In this document: positions 29,017 through 42,165 of the stretch, piece after piece | How the letters are laid out: every line of letters starts with the position of its first letter | How positions within the stretch are numbered: the first letter of the stretch is position 1 | Assembly (NCBI RefSeq): GCF_040717445.1 | Contig: NZ_JBFEFL010000001.1 | Span: forward strand, 496,001-560,000 | DNA from: Qipengyuania sp. JC766 | Lineage (GTDB): Bacteria; Pseudomonadota; Alphaproteobacteria; Sphingomonadales; Sphingomonadaceae | Direction of reading: 5' to 3' | Length of the DNA: 64,000 bases | Translations under genes and position numbers: made by a program | The notes under the pieces: model-generated | The model's database searches: none | The model's input: only the letters and a program-made list of their open reading frames with translations | Told to the model about the DNA's origin: nothing

Positions 29017-30230
29017 TGCGCACACCTCTTCTTGCCGCTCTGGCGTCCGTCCTCCTCGCCTCCTGCGCCACGGTTCCATCGGGGCAGAACGTTGCGGCGA
29101 CCTATGCAAGCACGCCGGAGACGCCGCTTTCCTTCGAGGAGCAGCAGTCGGTGCTGTTCTGGGACGACGCCACCCGGTCGGACCGCTTCCGCGAAATGGA
29201 ACGCTATTTCGCCGGGACCGAAGTTGCGCCGCCCGCCCGCACCCGCAGCCTGCCCGAGGGCCGACCTCTTCCCGAGGCGGTGACAACGGTGCTCGACGCG
29301 TATCTGACCTCGCAGAATGCCGCCGGGATCATGGTCCTCCATGACGGCCGTGTGCGATACGAGAAGTACGGCCTCGGTTTCGGCCCGGAGCAGCGCTGGA
29401 CGAGCTTCTCCGTCGCAAAAAGCTTCACCTCGACACTGCTGGGTGCCGCATTGAAGGACGGCGCGATCCAGAGCCTGAGCGATCCTGTCTCCAAATACGT
29501 CCCGGGCCTCAAAGGGAGCGCCTATGACGACGTATCGGTCGAGCAACTGGCGACGATGACATCCGGCGTGCGCTGGAACGAGGACTACACCGATGCGAAC
29601 AGCGATGTCGCGAAGATGCTGACCGTCGAGCCGGTCGCGGGCGAATCGCAGGTCGTCACCTACATGAAGACCCTGCCGCGCGAGGCGCCGGCCGGCGAGA
29701 AATGGGTCTACAAGACGGGCGAGACGAACCTGCTGGGCGTACTGGTCGAGAACGCGACCGGCATGACGCTGGCCGAATATGCCAAGGGCAAGATCGTCGA
29801 CCCGGCCGGTTTCGAAGATCGCATGTTCTGGATGAGCGACCTGACCGGGGGAAGCATCGGCGGCTGCTGCCTGTCACTGCGCCTGGCCGATTACGCGCGC
29901 TTCGGGCAGTTCGCGCTCGAAGGCGGTAAGGGCGTCGTGCCCGATCGCTGGTTCATCGAGGCAGGGTCGCCCCAGGTCGAATTCGGCAATGGCTATGGCT
30001 ACGGCTACCAGTGGTGGACCTACCCCAATACCGGCCCGACCGCGTTCGACGGTCCCTATGGTGCGCAAGGGATCTTCGGCCAGTCGATAGCGATCCTGCC
30101 AGCTCACAATGTAGTTGTGGCCGTCGTCGGAAACTGGCCCACGGCGACCAGTCCGGAAGGTCGCGCGCAGATGCGGCAGGTTCTCGCCGCGATCGAGAAC
30201 GCCGTCGGCTCCGACGATCAGGCGCGGTAG
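29016..30230 (+). CDS. Class-C-type serine hydrolase lipoprotein (beta-lactamase superfamily)
   Basis: 404 residues. MRTPLLAALASVLLASC is a lipoprotein signal (Cys17). The catalytic SVAK follows WTSFSVAKSFTSTL, and VYKTGETNLLG occupies the position of the usual YxN motif, with Tyr kept but Asn not evident. YGAQGIFGQSI stands where KTG/HxG is expected. This is the esterase/DD-peptidase-like group in COG1680 rather than a proven AmpC. It overlaps cfa by one base and overlaps the convergent PilZ gene by 13 bp. Confidence 0.86.
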   Translation: MRTPLLAALASVLLASCATVPSGQNVAATYASTPETPLSFEEQQSVLFWDDATRSDRFREMERYFAGTEVAPPARTRSLPEGRPLPEAVTTVLDAYLTSQNAAGIMVLHDGRVRYEKYGLGFGPEQRWTSFSVAKSFTSTLLGAALKDGAIQSLSDPVSKYVPGLKGSAYDDVSVEQLATMTSGVRWNEDYTDANSDVAKMLTVEPVAGESQVVTYMKTLPREAPAGEKWVYKTGETNLLGVLVENATGMTLAEYAKGKIVDPAGFEDRMFWMSDLTGGSIGGCCLSLRLADYARFGQFALEGGKGVVPDRWFIEAGSPQVEFGNGYGYGYQWWTYPNTGPTAFDGPYGAQGIFGQSIAILPAHNVVVAVVGNWPTATSPEGRAQMRQVLAAIENAVGSDDQAR

Positions 30231-30562
30231 ACGGCCTCGGGGCTGTAGCGTGCCAGGATGTTCTCCTGGACGATGGGGCTGAGCAGTTCGGCAAAGGCGC
30301 AGCCGACCACGCTGTTTTCCCACCATACGACTTCCGCCTGACGGGATTCGAGGCCGGGCAGGGTGATCCAGCACACCTGGCCTTCGTGCATGCGGCTGAT
30401 GGCCGAAGCGCTGAAGCCGGAGATCGAAAGATCGTGCACCACCGTCTGGAAGGCCCGGCCGCCGCTGGCCCGCAATTGTGCGGGTACGGTAATCTTCGTG
30501 CGCGGCGCACACCGATCTTCCTGCGCAGCGATGCGGTAACTGTCAAACGTGTCCAGTGCCAT
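30218..30562 (-). CDS. PilZ domain protein, probable cyclic-di-GMP receptor
   Basis: 114 residues from the ATG at 30562; a GTG at 30598 would add 12. The c-di-GMP motif pair is present in compact form: arginines in EDRCAPRTKI and the DLSISGFSA segment corresponding to D/NxSxxG. It is a single-domain PilZ protein with no visible output domain, so it would act on a partner. Its 3' end overlaps the convergent serine-hydrolase gene by 13 bp. Confidence 0.82.
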   Translation of the reverse strand: MALDTFDSYRIAAQEDRCAPRTKITVPAQLRASGGRAFQTVVHDLSISGFSASAISRMHEGQVCWITLPGLESRQAEVVWWENSVVGCAFAELLSPIVQENILARYSPEAVYRA

Positions 30563-30689
30563 GCCCCACGGTCCCGAAATGTGCTTCCCGAAACGCACGA
30601 CGTTGCGCGCGTCACGCGAAGAATCGCCAATTGCGGTAAAAAAGCGGTTGGGGAGGCTGGTTAACGAATTCCCCGCCGGGATTAGGGAT

Positions 30690-31403
30690 TCAGCCCACGC
30701 GTTCTCGATGCCCGGTCACGAAATCGCCGGCCATAAGGGAGGCGATCCGGTCTGCCACCACGTCCGGCGTCTTGAGCGTCTGCGGGTCTTCGCCGGGGAA
30801 GGCTTTCTCGCGCATGTCGGTGCGGGTCGCGCCCGGATCTACGATGGCGACGCGGATGTTTCCAATCCTGGCGACTTCCTGCGCGTAGCTCTGCAGGACG
30901 TTGTCGAACGCGGCCTTGGTCGATGCGTAGGCGGACCAGAAGGGACGCGGGTCCGAACCGACCGAACTGGTGAGGCCGACGACCCTCGCATTCTCGCTGC
31001 GCTTCAGCATCGGATCGAACGCGGCCAGAAGAGCCTGCGTGGCGAGCAGGTTGATCGTGATCGCCTTGTTGAAGTCCTTGGGATCGATCTGCGTAACCGG
31101 CCCGAGGGCGGGCAGGTAGGCGGCGGAGATCACGAGCATGTCGAGCGTATCCCAGCGGCCCGATATGGCGGCGGAGAGCCGCGCCACCCCGTCCTTGTCC
31201 GACAGGTCCAGCGGGGCGATCGTGGCGGACCCGCCCGCCGCATGGATCTCGTCCTCCACCGCTTCCAGCGCGCTGTCGGTTCTCGCCGTCAGGATCACGT
31301 GCGCGCCCTTCGCAGCCAGAGCCTTGGCCGTGGCGGCACCGATACCCTTGCTGGCCCCGGTGACGAGGGCTAGCTGGCCGTCGAACGGCTTGTCGTTGCC
31401 CAT
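30690..31403 (-). CDS. SDR family oxidoreductase
   Basis: 237 residues. QLALVTGASKGIGAATAKAL is the Rossmann motif. The usual NNAG is replaced by ISAAY near residue 89. Catalytic Ser and YASTK follow (about 146-163). Substrate unknown. The start shares one base with the purF stop (TGATG), so it is very likely co-transcribed behind purF. Confidence 0.88.
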   Translation of the reverse strand: MGNDKPFDGQLALVTGASKGIGAATAKALAAKGAHVILTARTDSALEAVEDEIHAAGGSATIAPLDLSDKDGVARLSAAISGRWDTLDMLVISAAYLPALGPVTQIDPKDFNKAITINLLATQALLAAFDPMLKRSENARVVGLTSSVGSDPRPFWSAYASTKAAFDNVLQSYAQEVARIGNIRVAIVDPGATRTDMREKAFPGEDPQTLKTPDVVADRIASLMAGDFVTGHRERVG

Positions 31404-32869
31404 CACGCGACCTTGTCGAAAGGAAGTTGTGCCGCCTCGTCTTCCCGCCGGGTGAGGTCGGTCAGCGACGTGGGATAATCGCCCGTGAAACAGGCGTCGC
31501 AATATTGCGGGCACTTGGGATCACGCGGCTCGCTGCCGACGGCGCGGTAGAGACCGTCGATCGAGACGAAGGCGAGACTGTCCGCCTTGATGAACTGGCG
31601 CATCGGCTCGAGATCCATCTGCGCGGCGAGCAGCTTGTTCCGTTCCGGCGTGTCGACGCCGTAGAAGCAGCTATGCGCGGTCGGCGGGCTGGCCACGCGG
31701 AAATGCACTTCGCTTGCCCCGGCATCGCGCATCATCTCGACGATCTTCATGCTGGTCGTGCCGCGCACGATGGAATCGTCGATCAGGACGATCTTCTTGC
31801 CTTCGACGAGGCCGCGATTGGCATTGTGCTTGCGCCGCACGCCGGAATGGCGTGCGCTGTCGGAGGGCTGGATGAACGTCCGGCCGACATAGTGGCTGCG
31901 GATGATGCCGAGTTCGAACGGCAGTCCCGATTGCTGCGCGTAGCCGATCGCCGCGGGCACGCCGCTGTCGGGCACGGGGATGACGAGATCGACATCGCAC
32001 GGCGCCTCGATCGCCAGCTGTTCCCCGATCGCCTTGCGCGCGGCGTAGACGCTGCGTCCGTCGAACACCGAATCCGGCCGACTGAAATAGACATGCTCGA
32101 AGATGCATGGGCGCGAAGGATGCTTGCCGAAGGGATGCATCGACCGGATTTCCCCGTCGTGATCGACTTGGACGAGTTCGCCCGGCTCGACCTGGCGGAT
32201 AAATTCCGCACCGGCGACGTCGAACGCGACGCTTTCGCTGGCGAACAGCACGGCATCGCCCATCCGGCCCATCACCAGCGGCCGGATGCCGAGCGGATCG
32301 CGGCAGGCGATCATGCCTTCCGGCGTCATCACGATCAGCGAATAGGCGCCTTCGACCAGGCGCAGTGCGTCCACGAACCGGTCGATCAGCGTCGGGTACC
32401 GGCTGGTCGCGACCAAGTGGATAATGACTTCCGTATCCGAGGTGGACTGGAAGATCGCGCCGCGCTTGACCAGGTCCTCGCGCAAGGTCTGCGCATTGGA
32501 GATGTTGCCGTTATGCGCGACCGCGAAGCCGCCGCTGGCAAGGTCCGCATGGAGAGGCTGCACGTTGCGCAGGCCCGCACCGCCCGTGGTCGAATACCGG
32601 ACGTGACCCGCCGCCATGAAGCCGGGCAGTTCGGCAAGCGCGTCCTCGCCCGAGAAATTGTCGACCACGTGGCCGAGACCGCGCCGGGTGAAAAAGTTCG
32701 TTCCGTCGAAGCTCGAGATGCCGGCCGCTTCCTGCCCGCGATGCTGCAGGGCGTGGAGACCGAGAGCGGTGACTGCCGAGGCGTCCTTCGTGCCGATGGC
32801 TCCGAAGACCCCGCATTCCTCGCGCAGCTTGTCGCCGTCTTCGTCACGAAAGGGATGTGTGAAATTCAT
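31403..32869 (-). CDS. purF: Amidophosphoribosyltransferase PurF
   Basis: 488 residues. It catalyses the first committed step of purine synthesis, PRPP plus glutamine to phosphoribosylamine. A propeptide of 18 residues precedes the glutaminase nucleophile Cys19 (REECGVFGAIG). HRGQEAAG and HNGNISN line the glutamine site, and the PRPP motif is KIVLIDDSIVRGTTSMKIVE. SCFYGVDTP and CPQYCDACFTGDYP give the cysteine-rich C-terminus seen in Fe-S-containing PurF. It is divergent from lolC across 173 bp. Confidence 0.96.
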   Translation of the reverse strand: MNFTHPFRDEDGDKLREECGVFGAIGTKDASAVTALGLHALQHRGQEAAGISSFDGTNFFTRRGLGHVVDNFSGEDALAELPGFMAAGHVRYSTTGGAGLRNVQPLHADLASGGFAVAHNGNISNAQTLREDLVKRGAIFQSTSDTEVIIHLVATSRYPTLIDRFVDALRLVEGAYSLIVMTPEGMIACRDPLGIRPLVMGRMGDAVLFASESVAFDVAGAEFIRQVEPGELVQVDHDGEIRSMHPFGKHPSRPCIFEHVYFSRPDSVFDGRSVYAARKAIGEQLAIEAPCDVDLVIPVPDSGVPAAIGYAQQSGLPFELGIIRSHYVGRTFIQPSDSARHSGVRRKHNANRGLVEGKKIVLIDDSIVRGTTSMKIVEMMRDAGASEVHFRVASPPTAHSCFYGVDTPERNKLLAAQMDLEPMRQFIKADSLAFVSIDGLYRAVGSEPRDPKCPQYCDACFTGDYPTSLTDLTRREDEAAQLPFDKVA

Positions 32870-33042
32870 GATCGCGTTTGCTCGTCCGCCAGCTTCGCGT
32901 GTGGCCTGCTCAATGGCGATGTTACCGCCCGATTACAAGGACAGCGTGCGCGATCCGGCGGTATTTGCAGATTTCATTGCGGCGACAGGAAAGCCTGCCT
33001 AGACGGGCCGCATCCGATCAACCGAACCGGTGGCAGAACCTC

Positions 33043-34284
33043 TTGATCCTCTCCCAATTCGAATGGACCATCGCGAAGCGCTATCTGCTGCCGGGCAGGA
33101 GCGAGGCCTTCATCGCGCTCGTCGCGGGCATCAGCGTGGTGGTCGTCATGCTGTCCGTCGCGCTGCTCGTGGTCGTCATGAGCGTCATGAACGGGTTCCG
33201 CGGCGAGCTTCTAGACCGCATCGTCGGCCTGAACGGGCACGCCATCGTGCAGGCCTATGGCGACGACCTGCGCGACTGGGAACAGACGCTGGAAGACATC
33301 AGGGCGACGCCGGGCGTCGTCGATGCCTCGCCCCTGATCGAGCAGCCTTTGCTGGCGAGCCTCGACGGGAGGGTCGACGGTATCGTCATGCGCGGCAACA
33401 CGGCCGAGGACATTGCCGGTTTGCAGGACGAATTGCTGGTCGGCGATCTCGATCTCATCCGGCCGGGCGAGAGCCGGGTCGCGATCGGCGGGCAACTGGC
33501 CCGCAATCTCGGCGCGCAGATCGGCGATACCATTACCATCATCAATCCGCAGGGCAGGACGACACCGTTTGGCACGGTCCCGCGACAGGTCGGCTACGAG
33601 ATCGCCGCGATTTTCGAGACCGGTGTCTACGAATTCGACCAGGCCTTCGTCATCATGCCGATACCCGATGCGCAGACGCTGCTGCTTCGCGGCGACACGA
33701 TCGGGATGATCGAGGTCACGACCGAGGATGCGGACCGGGTGGACCAGATCCTCGCACCGGTGGCGGAGCAGCTGAGCGGCGGCGCGGTGGTGCGCACGTG
33801 GAAGGAGATCAACTCCTCCATCTTCGAGGCGCTCGAGGTCGAACGGGTCGCCATGTTCTTCGCCCTGTCGATGATCGTCGTGGTGGCCGCGTTCAACATC
33901 CTGTCATCGCTGGTCATGCTGGTGCGCGCGAAGACCCGGGACATCGCCATCATGCGAACGATGGGGGCGACCCGGCGCAACCTGCTGAAGATATTCGTCA
34001 GTACCGGCTTTACCGTCGGTGCGATCGGCGCGGCGTCCGGCCTGGTGCTCGGTTTCGTGATCCTCTTCTTCCGGCAGGAGATCACCGGTGCGATCGCCTT
34101 CCTGACGGGGCAGCAATTGTGGGATCCCGAAGTGCGCATACTGACCGAACTGCCGTCGCGCGTCGATCCGTGGGAAGTCGTGGGCATCGTGGCGCTGGCC
34201 CTGATCCTCAGCTTCCTCGCCACCCTTTATCCGGCCCTCAAGGCCTCCAGCACCGATCCGGTACAGGTCCTGCGTTATGAGTGA
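33043..34284 (+). CDS. lolC: Lipoprotein-releasing ABC transporter permease LolC/E
   Basis: 413 residues. Permease of the LolCDE system that extracts outer-membrane lipoproteins from the inner membrane for LolA. The N-terminus [20 protein letters not shown] and the first helix (about 22-45), the periplasmic domain, then three C-terminal helices and the ending [16 protein letters not shown] are standard. No ATG precedes the conserved N-terminus in this frame without foreign sequence, so a TTG start at 33043 is most likely. One permease gene is present, so it probably forms a homodimer. Overlaps lolD by 8 bp. Confidence 0.92.
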   Translation: MILSQFEWTIAKRYLLPGRSEAFIALVAGISVVVVMLSVALLVVVMSVMNGFRGELLDRIVGLNGHAIVQAYGDDLRDWEQTLEDIRATPGVVDASPLIEQPLLASLDGRVDGIVMRGNTAEDIAGLQDELLVGDLDLIRPGESRVAIGGQLARNLGAQIGDTITIINPQGRTTPFGTVPRQVGYEIAAIFETGVYEFDQAFVIMPIPDAQTLLLRGDTIGMIEVTTEDADRVDQILAPVAEQLSGGAVVRTWKEINSSIFEALEVERVAMFFALSMIVVVAAFNILSSLVMLVRAKTRDIAIMRTMGATRRNLLKIFVSTGFTVGAIGAASGLVLGFVILFFRQEITGAIAFLTGQQLWDPEVRILTELPSRVDPWEVVGIVALALILSFLATLYPALKASSTDPVQVLRYE

Positions 34285-34951
34285 GGCCGTCGTCCATCTG
34301 CAGGGCCTGACCCGCTCGTTCGAGCAGGGCGGCGTGCGCATCGACGTCCTGCGCGGCGTCAACCTGTCCGTCGGGCAGGGGGAAATCGTCGCCCTGCTTG
34401 GTCCCTCGGGCTCCGGCAAATCCACGCTGCTCCAGGCGGTCGGCCTGCTGGAAGGCGGCTTCGGCGGCGGCATCGCCATTGCCGGTACCGATGCCAGCGC
34501 GCTCGATGCGAGCGAGCGGACGCAGGTCCGCCGTGATCACCTGGGCTTCGTGTACCAGTTCCATCACCTGCTGCCCGACTTTACGGCGGTGGAGAATGTG
34601 ATGCTGCCGCAGCTCGTCGTCGGAACTCGCCGGGAACAGGCGCAGGTGCGGGCAGAGGAACTGCTCGGCAGCCTGGGGCTTTCCGGGCGCCTGACGCACC
34701 GGCCGAGCCAGCTTTCAGGCGGCGAGCAGCAGCGCGTGGCCGTGGCCCGCGCGCTTGCCAACAGGCCGAACCTGGTGCTGGCGGACGAGCCGACCGGCAA
34801 TCTCGACGAGAACACGTCCGAGCGGGTCCTTGCCCAGTTCCTCGAACTCGTGCGGGGCGAGGGCAGCGCGGCGCTGGTCGCAACTCACAACGAGCGCCTT
34901 GCCGCGAAGATGGACCGCGTGGTGCGCCTGCACGAAGGCGTGCTGGAATAG
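34277..34951 (+). CDS. lolD: Lipoprotein-releasing ABC transporter ATP-binding protein LolD
   Basis: 224 residues. Walker A is GPSGSGKST (about 42-50), the signature is [15 protein letters not shown], and Walker B is LVLADEP with GNLDE after it. [20 protein letters not shown] is the LolD/MacB-type Q-loop region. It powers LolC on the cytoplasmic face of the inner membrane. Confidence 0.95.
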   Translation: MSEAVVHLQGLTRSFEQGGVRIDVLRGVNLSVGQGEIVALLGPSGSGKSTLLQAVGLLEGGFGGGIAIAGTDASALDASERTQVRRDHLGFVYQFHHLLPDFTAVENVMLPQLVVGTRREQAQVRAEELLGSLGLSGRLTHRPSQLSGGEQQRVAVARALANRPNLVLADEPTGNLDENTSERVLAQFLELVRGEGSAALVATHNERLAAKMDRVVRLHEGVLE

Positions 34952-34999
34952 GAAACTCCCGGGTCTCCGCGCGTTGGCCTGACGAAAGGGATAGCTGAC

Positions 35000-35278
35000 A
35001 TGACCGACCATCCGAGTACCTACCGCGCCGGCCAAGCCCATAGCGGCTCCGTCCAGTGGGACGACCGCGCCTCCCTCCATCGAACCGACGACGGCGATGG
35101 CGTGTTCGATTCCGCCAAGGGCCTACGCGACGGGACCTTCGCCGAGATCATCCGCCATATGATGATGCTGCCGGAAGAAGACCGCGCGAAATACTACATC
35201 GAAAAAGCGGGCGACCGCGAATATCACGCCGCCGAAGTGGCCGCCCTTTCGCAACACCCCGACTTCCCGGCCGGATAG
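35000..35278 (+). CDS. Conserved-looking small protein, unknown function
   Basis: 92 residues, soluble and acidic, with no cysteines and no membrane segment. It contains DGTFAEIIRHMMMLPEEDRAKYYIEK in the middle, which looks helical and amphipathic. I know no function. A clear ribosome site (GAAAGGGATAG) precedes the ATG and the glutathione peroxidase gene starts 5 bp after the stop, so the pair may form a small oxidative-stress operon, though that rests on position only. Confidence 0.65.
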   Translation: MTDHPSTYRAGQAHSGSVQWDDRASLHRTDDGDGVFDSAKGLRDGTFAEIIRHMMMLPEEDRAKYYIEKAGDREYHAAEVAALSQHPDFPAG

Positions 35279-35283
35279 GCGCC

Positions 35284-35763
35284 GTGACGACAATCGCGGA
35301 TTTCACCGCCACGCTGCCGAACGGTGAGACGCTGGACCTGGCGCAGAAGCGGGGCAAGGTGCTGCTGGTCGTGAACACGGCGAGCAAGTGCGGTTTCACG
35401 CCGCAATACAAGGGGCTGGAAGAATTGTACCGCCGCTATGGCGACAAGGGCTTCGAAGTGATCGCCTTCCCTTGCAACCAGTTCGGTTCGCAGGAGCCCG
35501 GTTCCGAAGAGGACATCGCATCCTTTTGCGAGGTCAATTTCGGAGTGACCTTCCCGCTGATGAAGAAGGTCGACGTGAACGGCGACAATGCGAGTCCGCT
35601 GTTCGACTGGATGAAGGCGGAAGCGCCCGGCCTCATGGGTTCCAGGGCGATCAAGTGGAATTTCACCAAGTTCCTGATCGACCGCGACGGCAAGGCCGTG
35701 AAACGCTTCGCGCCGCAGGACACGCCGGAACGGATCGCGGCGGATATCGAGACGCTTCTCTGA
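35284..35763 (+). CDS. Glutathione peroxidase (cysteine type)
   Basis: 159 residues beginning with GTG. The peroxidatic cysteine is in NTASKCGFTPQYKGLE (about Cys36). FPCNQFGSQEPGS and WNFTKFLIDRDGK supply the conserved Gln and Trp/Asn. Bacterial members of this family often use thioredoxin rather than glutathione. No signal peptide is present, so it is cytoplasmic. Starts 5 bp after the 92-residue protein. Confidence 0.93.
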   Translation: MTTIADFTATLPNGETLDLAQKRGKVLLVVNTASKCGFTPQYKGLEELYRRYGDKGFEVIAFPCNQFGSQEPGSEEDIASFCEVNFGVTFPLMKKVDVNGDNASPLFDWMKAEAPGLMGSRAIKWNFTKFLIDRDGKAVKRFAPQDTPERIAADIETLL

Positions 35764-35799
35764 CCTCGCGGTCGGGCGAGCCGGACCGGGGAGAGGGAC

Positions 35800-36147
35800 A
35801 TGCTGGAGTCGATCAACGAGTGGGTGCTGGGCCTCGGCGCGCAGTACAACGTGAACCCCTACATCTTCGGCGCGATCTATGTCGGCGCGATACCGTTCTT
35901 CCTCGCTTCTATTGCCTGGCTGGTGAAGCGGGCGCGCGCCGGGCGATCGACCACGCTGCCCGCCATGTTGGCGGGGTTCTTCTTCGTCTCGGCCTATCTC
36001 TACCTCGCCATCTTCGGTCAGGACATTCCGGTCTGGGTCTGGATCTTCCTGGCGGCGCTGATCGCCTACGGGGCGTGGTCGCAGATCCGTGATACCCGCC
36101 GGAAGATCGCGGCGGCCAGGGCCGAAGTCCCGATGGCGGAGGACTGA
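35800..36147 (+). CDS. Small membrane protein, unknown function
   Basis: 115 residues with three probable membrane helices (about 20-42, 52-72, 74-94), an N-terminal MLESINEWVLGLGAQYNVNP and a charged C-terminal tail. I recognise no family. It follows the glutathione peroxidase gene by 36 bp with a GGGGAGAGG ribosome site, on the same strand as dnaE, which starts 66 bp later. Confidence 0.7.
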   Translation: MLESINEWVLGLGAQYNVNPYIFGAIYVGAIPFFLASIAWLVKRARAGRSTTLPAMLAGFFFVSAYLYLAIFGQDIPVWVWIFLAALIAYGAWSQIRDTRRKIAAARAEVPMAED

Positions 36148-36213
36148 CACGCGGCCGGGGAACGCGCGCCGCGCCGGCTTGGCGAATCCGCCCGGGATAG
36201 GCATATTCGGATC

Positions 36214-39669
<3,456 letters not shown>

Positions 39670-39687
<18 letters not shown>

Positions 39688-40035
39688 GGTCTCCGCCAGT
39701 TCCCCGGACGCGCCTTCGTCCTCGGGCGCGAACAGCGTCGTGAAGCGCGCGACCAGCAGCAGGACCGTGGGCAGCACCATCGTGTTCCAGAGGTCGTGGA
39801 AGCTGTTCTGCCAGGCCCGGTCGCCCTGCGTCAGCAAGCTATTGCGCAGGTCCACGCTCTCCCCCGTCAGGGTCATCGCCAGCACGATGATCCACGGCCA
39901 GACGTCGCGCAGCTTGAGGCGGAAGACCCAGCACGCGGTCAGGTGAATGGCGAGCGCGATGTAGATGTGCAGCGCGTCCCGCTCGAGCGTGCTGATCGCC
40001 TGCAGCCCGGCCTTGGCATCCTGGACCCACTCCAT
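39670..40035 (-). CDS. Membrane protein, unknown function
   Basis: 121 residues from the ATG at 40035. MEWVQDAKAGLQAIS is followed by three hydrophobic segments with DALHIYIALAIHLTACWVF and DVWPWIIVLAMTLTGESVDL, then HDLWNTMVLPTVLLLVARF and an acidic tail. The pattern recalls small VanZ-like or MAPEG-sized proteins, but I cannot assign a family. It overlaps the dnaE 3' end by 18 bp, convergently. Confidence 0.7.
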
Positions 40036-40115
40036 GCCGCCACCGCTTAGCCCGATTGAAATGCAGCGCAAGCACGGGCATGAGTTTCACAAAACAACGA
40101 ATGGAGAGGATGGCC

Positions 40116-41714
40116 ATGCCCGGAGCAATGCAGGACTGGACGATGCGCGTGACCCACGTGATCGACCACGCGGCGCGCGAAAGCGGATCGCGCGAGATCG
40201 TGACCTACTGGGCGGACGGTAGCGAGACGCGCACCGACTGGGCCGGCATCCGGCGCGACGCACTGAAGATGGCGCAGGCGCTGGAAGCGATGGGCCTGAA
40301 GAAGGGGGACAAGGTCGCGACGCTGGCGATGAACCATTCGCGCCACCTGGTCAGCTGGTTCGGCGTCGCGGGGATGGGCGGCGTGCTGCACACGGTGAAC
40401 CCGCGCCTGTTCGAGGACCAGCTGGAATACATCGTGAACCACGCGGAGGATCGTGTCCTGATCTACGACGCGATGTTCCAGCCGATCGTCGACAAGATGC
40501 GCGATCGCTGGCCCGGAGTGGAGCATTACATCTGCTTCGATTCCGGAGAGCACGCCACCGCCTTCGAGGACTGGATCGGCGAGCAGGACGGCGAGTACGA
40601 ATGGGTGCAGGGCGACGAGCGCGACCCGTGCATGATCTGCTACACCAGCGGGACCACCGGCAATCCCAAGGGCGTGCAGTACGAGCACCGCTCCACCATC
40701 CTGCACGCGATGGCCGGCATGCAGCCGAGCGCGCTCAACTGCACCGCGGCGGCGGTCTTCCTGCCGGTGGTGCCCATGTTCCACGCCGCCAGCTGGGGCC
40801 TGCCCTATGCCGGCGCGATGGCGGGGCTGAAATTCGTCTTCAGCGCGGTCAACGACCCCGCGGTCCTCGACATGCTGATGAAGCGCGAGGAAGTGACCGA
40901 CAGCGCGGGCGTGCCGACGGTCTGGCTGGCCCATTTCCAGTATTGCGACAAGGAGGGCATCGACCTGCCCAAGCTGCGCACGGCGACGATCGGCGGGTCC
41001 GCCGCGCCCAGGTTCATGATCGAACGGCTGATGAAGAACGGCACGCGCGTCCAGCACGCCTGGGGCATGACCGAGACCAGCCCGATCGGCACGGTGGGCG
41101 GCCCGACCGCCGACTGGGACGAGCTCAGCTTCGAGGAGAAGGTCGCCAAGACCATGAAGCAGGGACGCGCGATCTTCGGAGTGGAACTGCGCACGGTCGA
41201 TCTCGACGATCGCAGCAAGGTCCTGCCGCGCGACGGGGAAACCAGCGGGGCGCTGCAGATTCGCGGGCCGTGGGTGGTGAAGCGGTATTTCAAGGCGGAC
41301 GAGGACGCGGTCGATGCGGACGGCTGGTTCGACACCGGCGATGTCGGCATGCTGCATCCCGACGGCACGCTGCAGCTGACCGACCGGACCAAGGACGTGA
41401 TCAAGTCCGGCGGCGAGTGGATCAGCTCGGTCGAGCTGGAGAACGCCGCCTGCGGCCACCCGGCCGTGGCGGAAGCGGCCTGCATCGGCATGGCGCATCC
41501 CAAGTGGGACGAGCGCCCGGTGCTGTTCGTGGTGAAGAAGGACGGCGAGGAGTGCGACGACAAGGGCATCATCGGCTTCCTGTCGGACAAGGTCGCCAAG
41601 TGGTGGCTGCCCGACGCGGTCGAGTTCGTGGACGACATCCCGCACACCGCCACCGGCAAGATCAGCAAGAAGGACCTGCGCGAGCGGTTCTCCGACTATC
41701 GCCTGCCCGAATGA
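40116..41714 (+). CDS. Medium/long-chain fatty acyl-CoA ligase (AMP-forming)
   Basis: 532 residues of the ANL superfamily. The AMP-binding P-loop is CYTSGTTGNPKGVQYEH, and A5 is HAWGMTETSP. DGWFDTGDVGML, the hinge DRTKDVIKSGGEWISS and the C-terminal catalytic lysine in TATGKISKKDLR complete the enzyme. It resembles AlkK/DmdB-type acyl-CoA synthetases. The start at 40116 is chosen for AGAGGA 5 bp upstream; ATGs at 40110 and 40101 are alternatives. A DUF1330 gene follows after 10 bp. Confidence 0.9.
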   Translation: MPGAMQDWTMRVTHVIDHAARESGSREIVTYWADGSETRTDWAGIRRDALKMAQALEAMGLKKGDKVATLAMNHSRHLVSWFGVAGMGGVLHTVNPRLFEDQLEYIVNHAEDRVLIYDAMFQPIVDKMRDRWPGVEHYICFDSGEHATAFEDWIGEQDGEYEWVQGDERDPCMICYTSGTTGNPKGVQYEHRSTILHAMAGMQPSALNCTAAAVFLPVVPMFHAASWGLPYAGAMAGLKFVFSAVNDPAVLDMLMKREEVTDSAGVPTVWLAHFQYCDKEGIDLPKLRTATIGGSAAPRFMIERLMKNGTRVQHAWGMTETSPIGTVGGPTADWDELSFEEKVAKTMKQGRAIFGVELRTVDLDDRSKVLPRDGETSGALQIRGPWVVKRYFKADEDAVDADGWFDTGDVGMLHPDGTLQLTDRTKDVIKSGGEWISSVELENAACGHPAVAEAACIGMAHPKWDERPVLFVVKKDGEECDDKGIIGFLSDKVAKWWLPDAVEFVDDIPHTATGKISKKDLRERFSDYRLPE

Positions 41715-41724
41715 GGACCCAGCC

Positions 41725-42162
41725 ATGACAACCTATATCGATCCGTCGCCCGCCAATTTCGAAGCGTTCAAGGCCCTGCCGCGCGACGAGCCGATCCACA
41801 TGCTCAACCTCGTCCTCTACCGCGACCACGCGGCCTATCCGGACGGGCACGAGCATGCGGACAAGGGCTGGACCGGGCGGCGCGCCTACCAGGAATACGG
41901 GCGCACCAGCGGCCCGATCTTCAGCCGGGTGGGCGGCACGATCGTGTGGCGCGGCGTCTTCCAGACGATGGTCACCGGGCCGGACGAGCGCGCATGGCAC
42001 AACGGCTTCGTGGCGCAGTATCCCGACGCCGCGGCCTTCTTCGAGATGATCAAGGACCCCGAATACCAGAAGGCGGTCGTCAACCGGACCGCCGCGCTGG
42101 CAGACAGCCGCCTCATCCGGTTCAGCCCGGGCGAGAGCGGGGGCGGCGGGGGCTTCGGCTGA
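41725..42162 (+). CDS. DUF1330 domain protein
   Basis: 145 residues. EPIHMLNLVLYRDHAAYPDG, RAYQEYGRTSGPIFSRVGG and FVAQYPDAAAFFEMIKDPEYQ are the DUF1330 (dimeric alpha-beta barrel) pattern, and the C-terminus ends in a glycine run. No catalytic function is established for the family. It probably forms an operon with the acyl-CoA ligase and converges on the YbjN-like gene 3 bp away. Confidence 0.85.
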   Translation: MTTYIDPSPANFEAFKALPRDEPIHMLNLVLYRDHAAYPDGHEHADKGWTGRRAYQEYGRTSGPIFSRVGGTIVWRGVFQTMVTGPDERAWHNGFVAQYPDAAAFFEMIKDPEYQKAVVNRTAALADSRLIRFSPGESGGGGGFG

Positions 42163-42165
42163 GAC

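Noticed and set aside
32913-33002. 29-codon frame between purF and lolC (MAMLPPDYKDSVRDPAVFAD...)
   Set aside because: It looks somewhat protein-like but is too short to support without conservation, and it lies in the divergent promoter interval.
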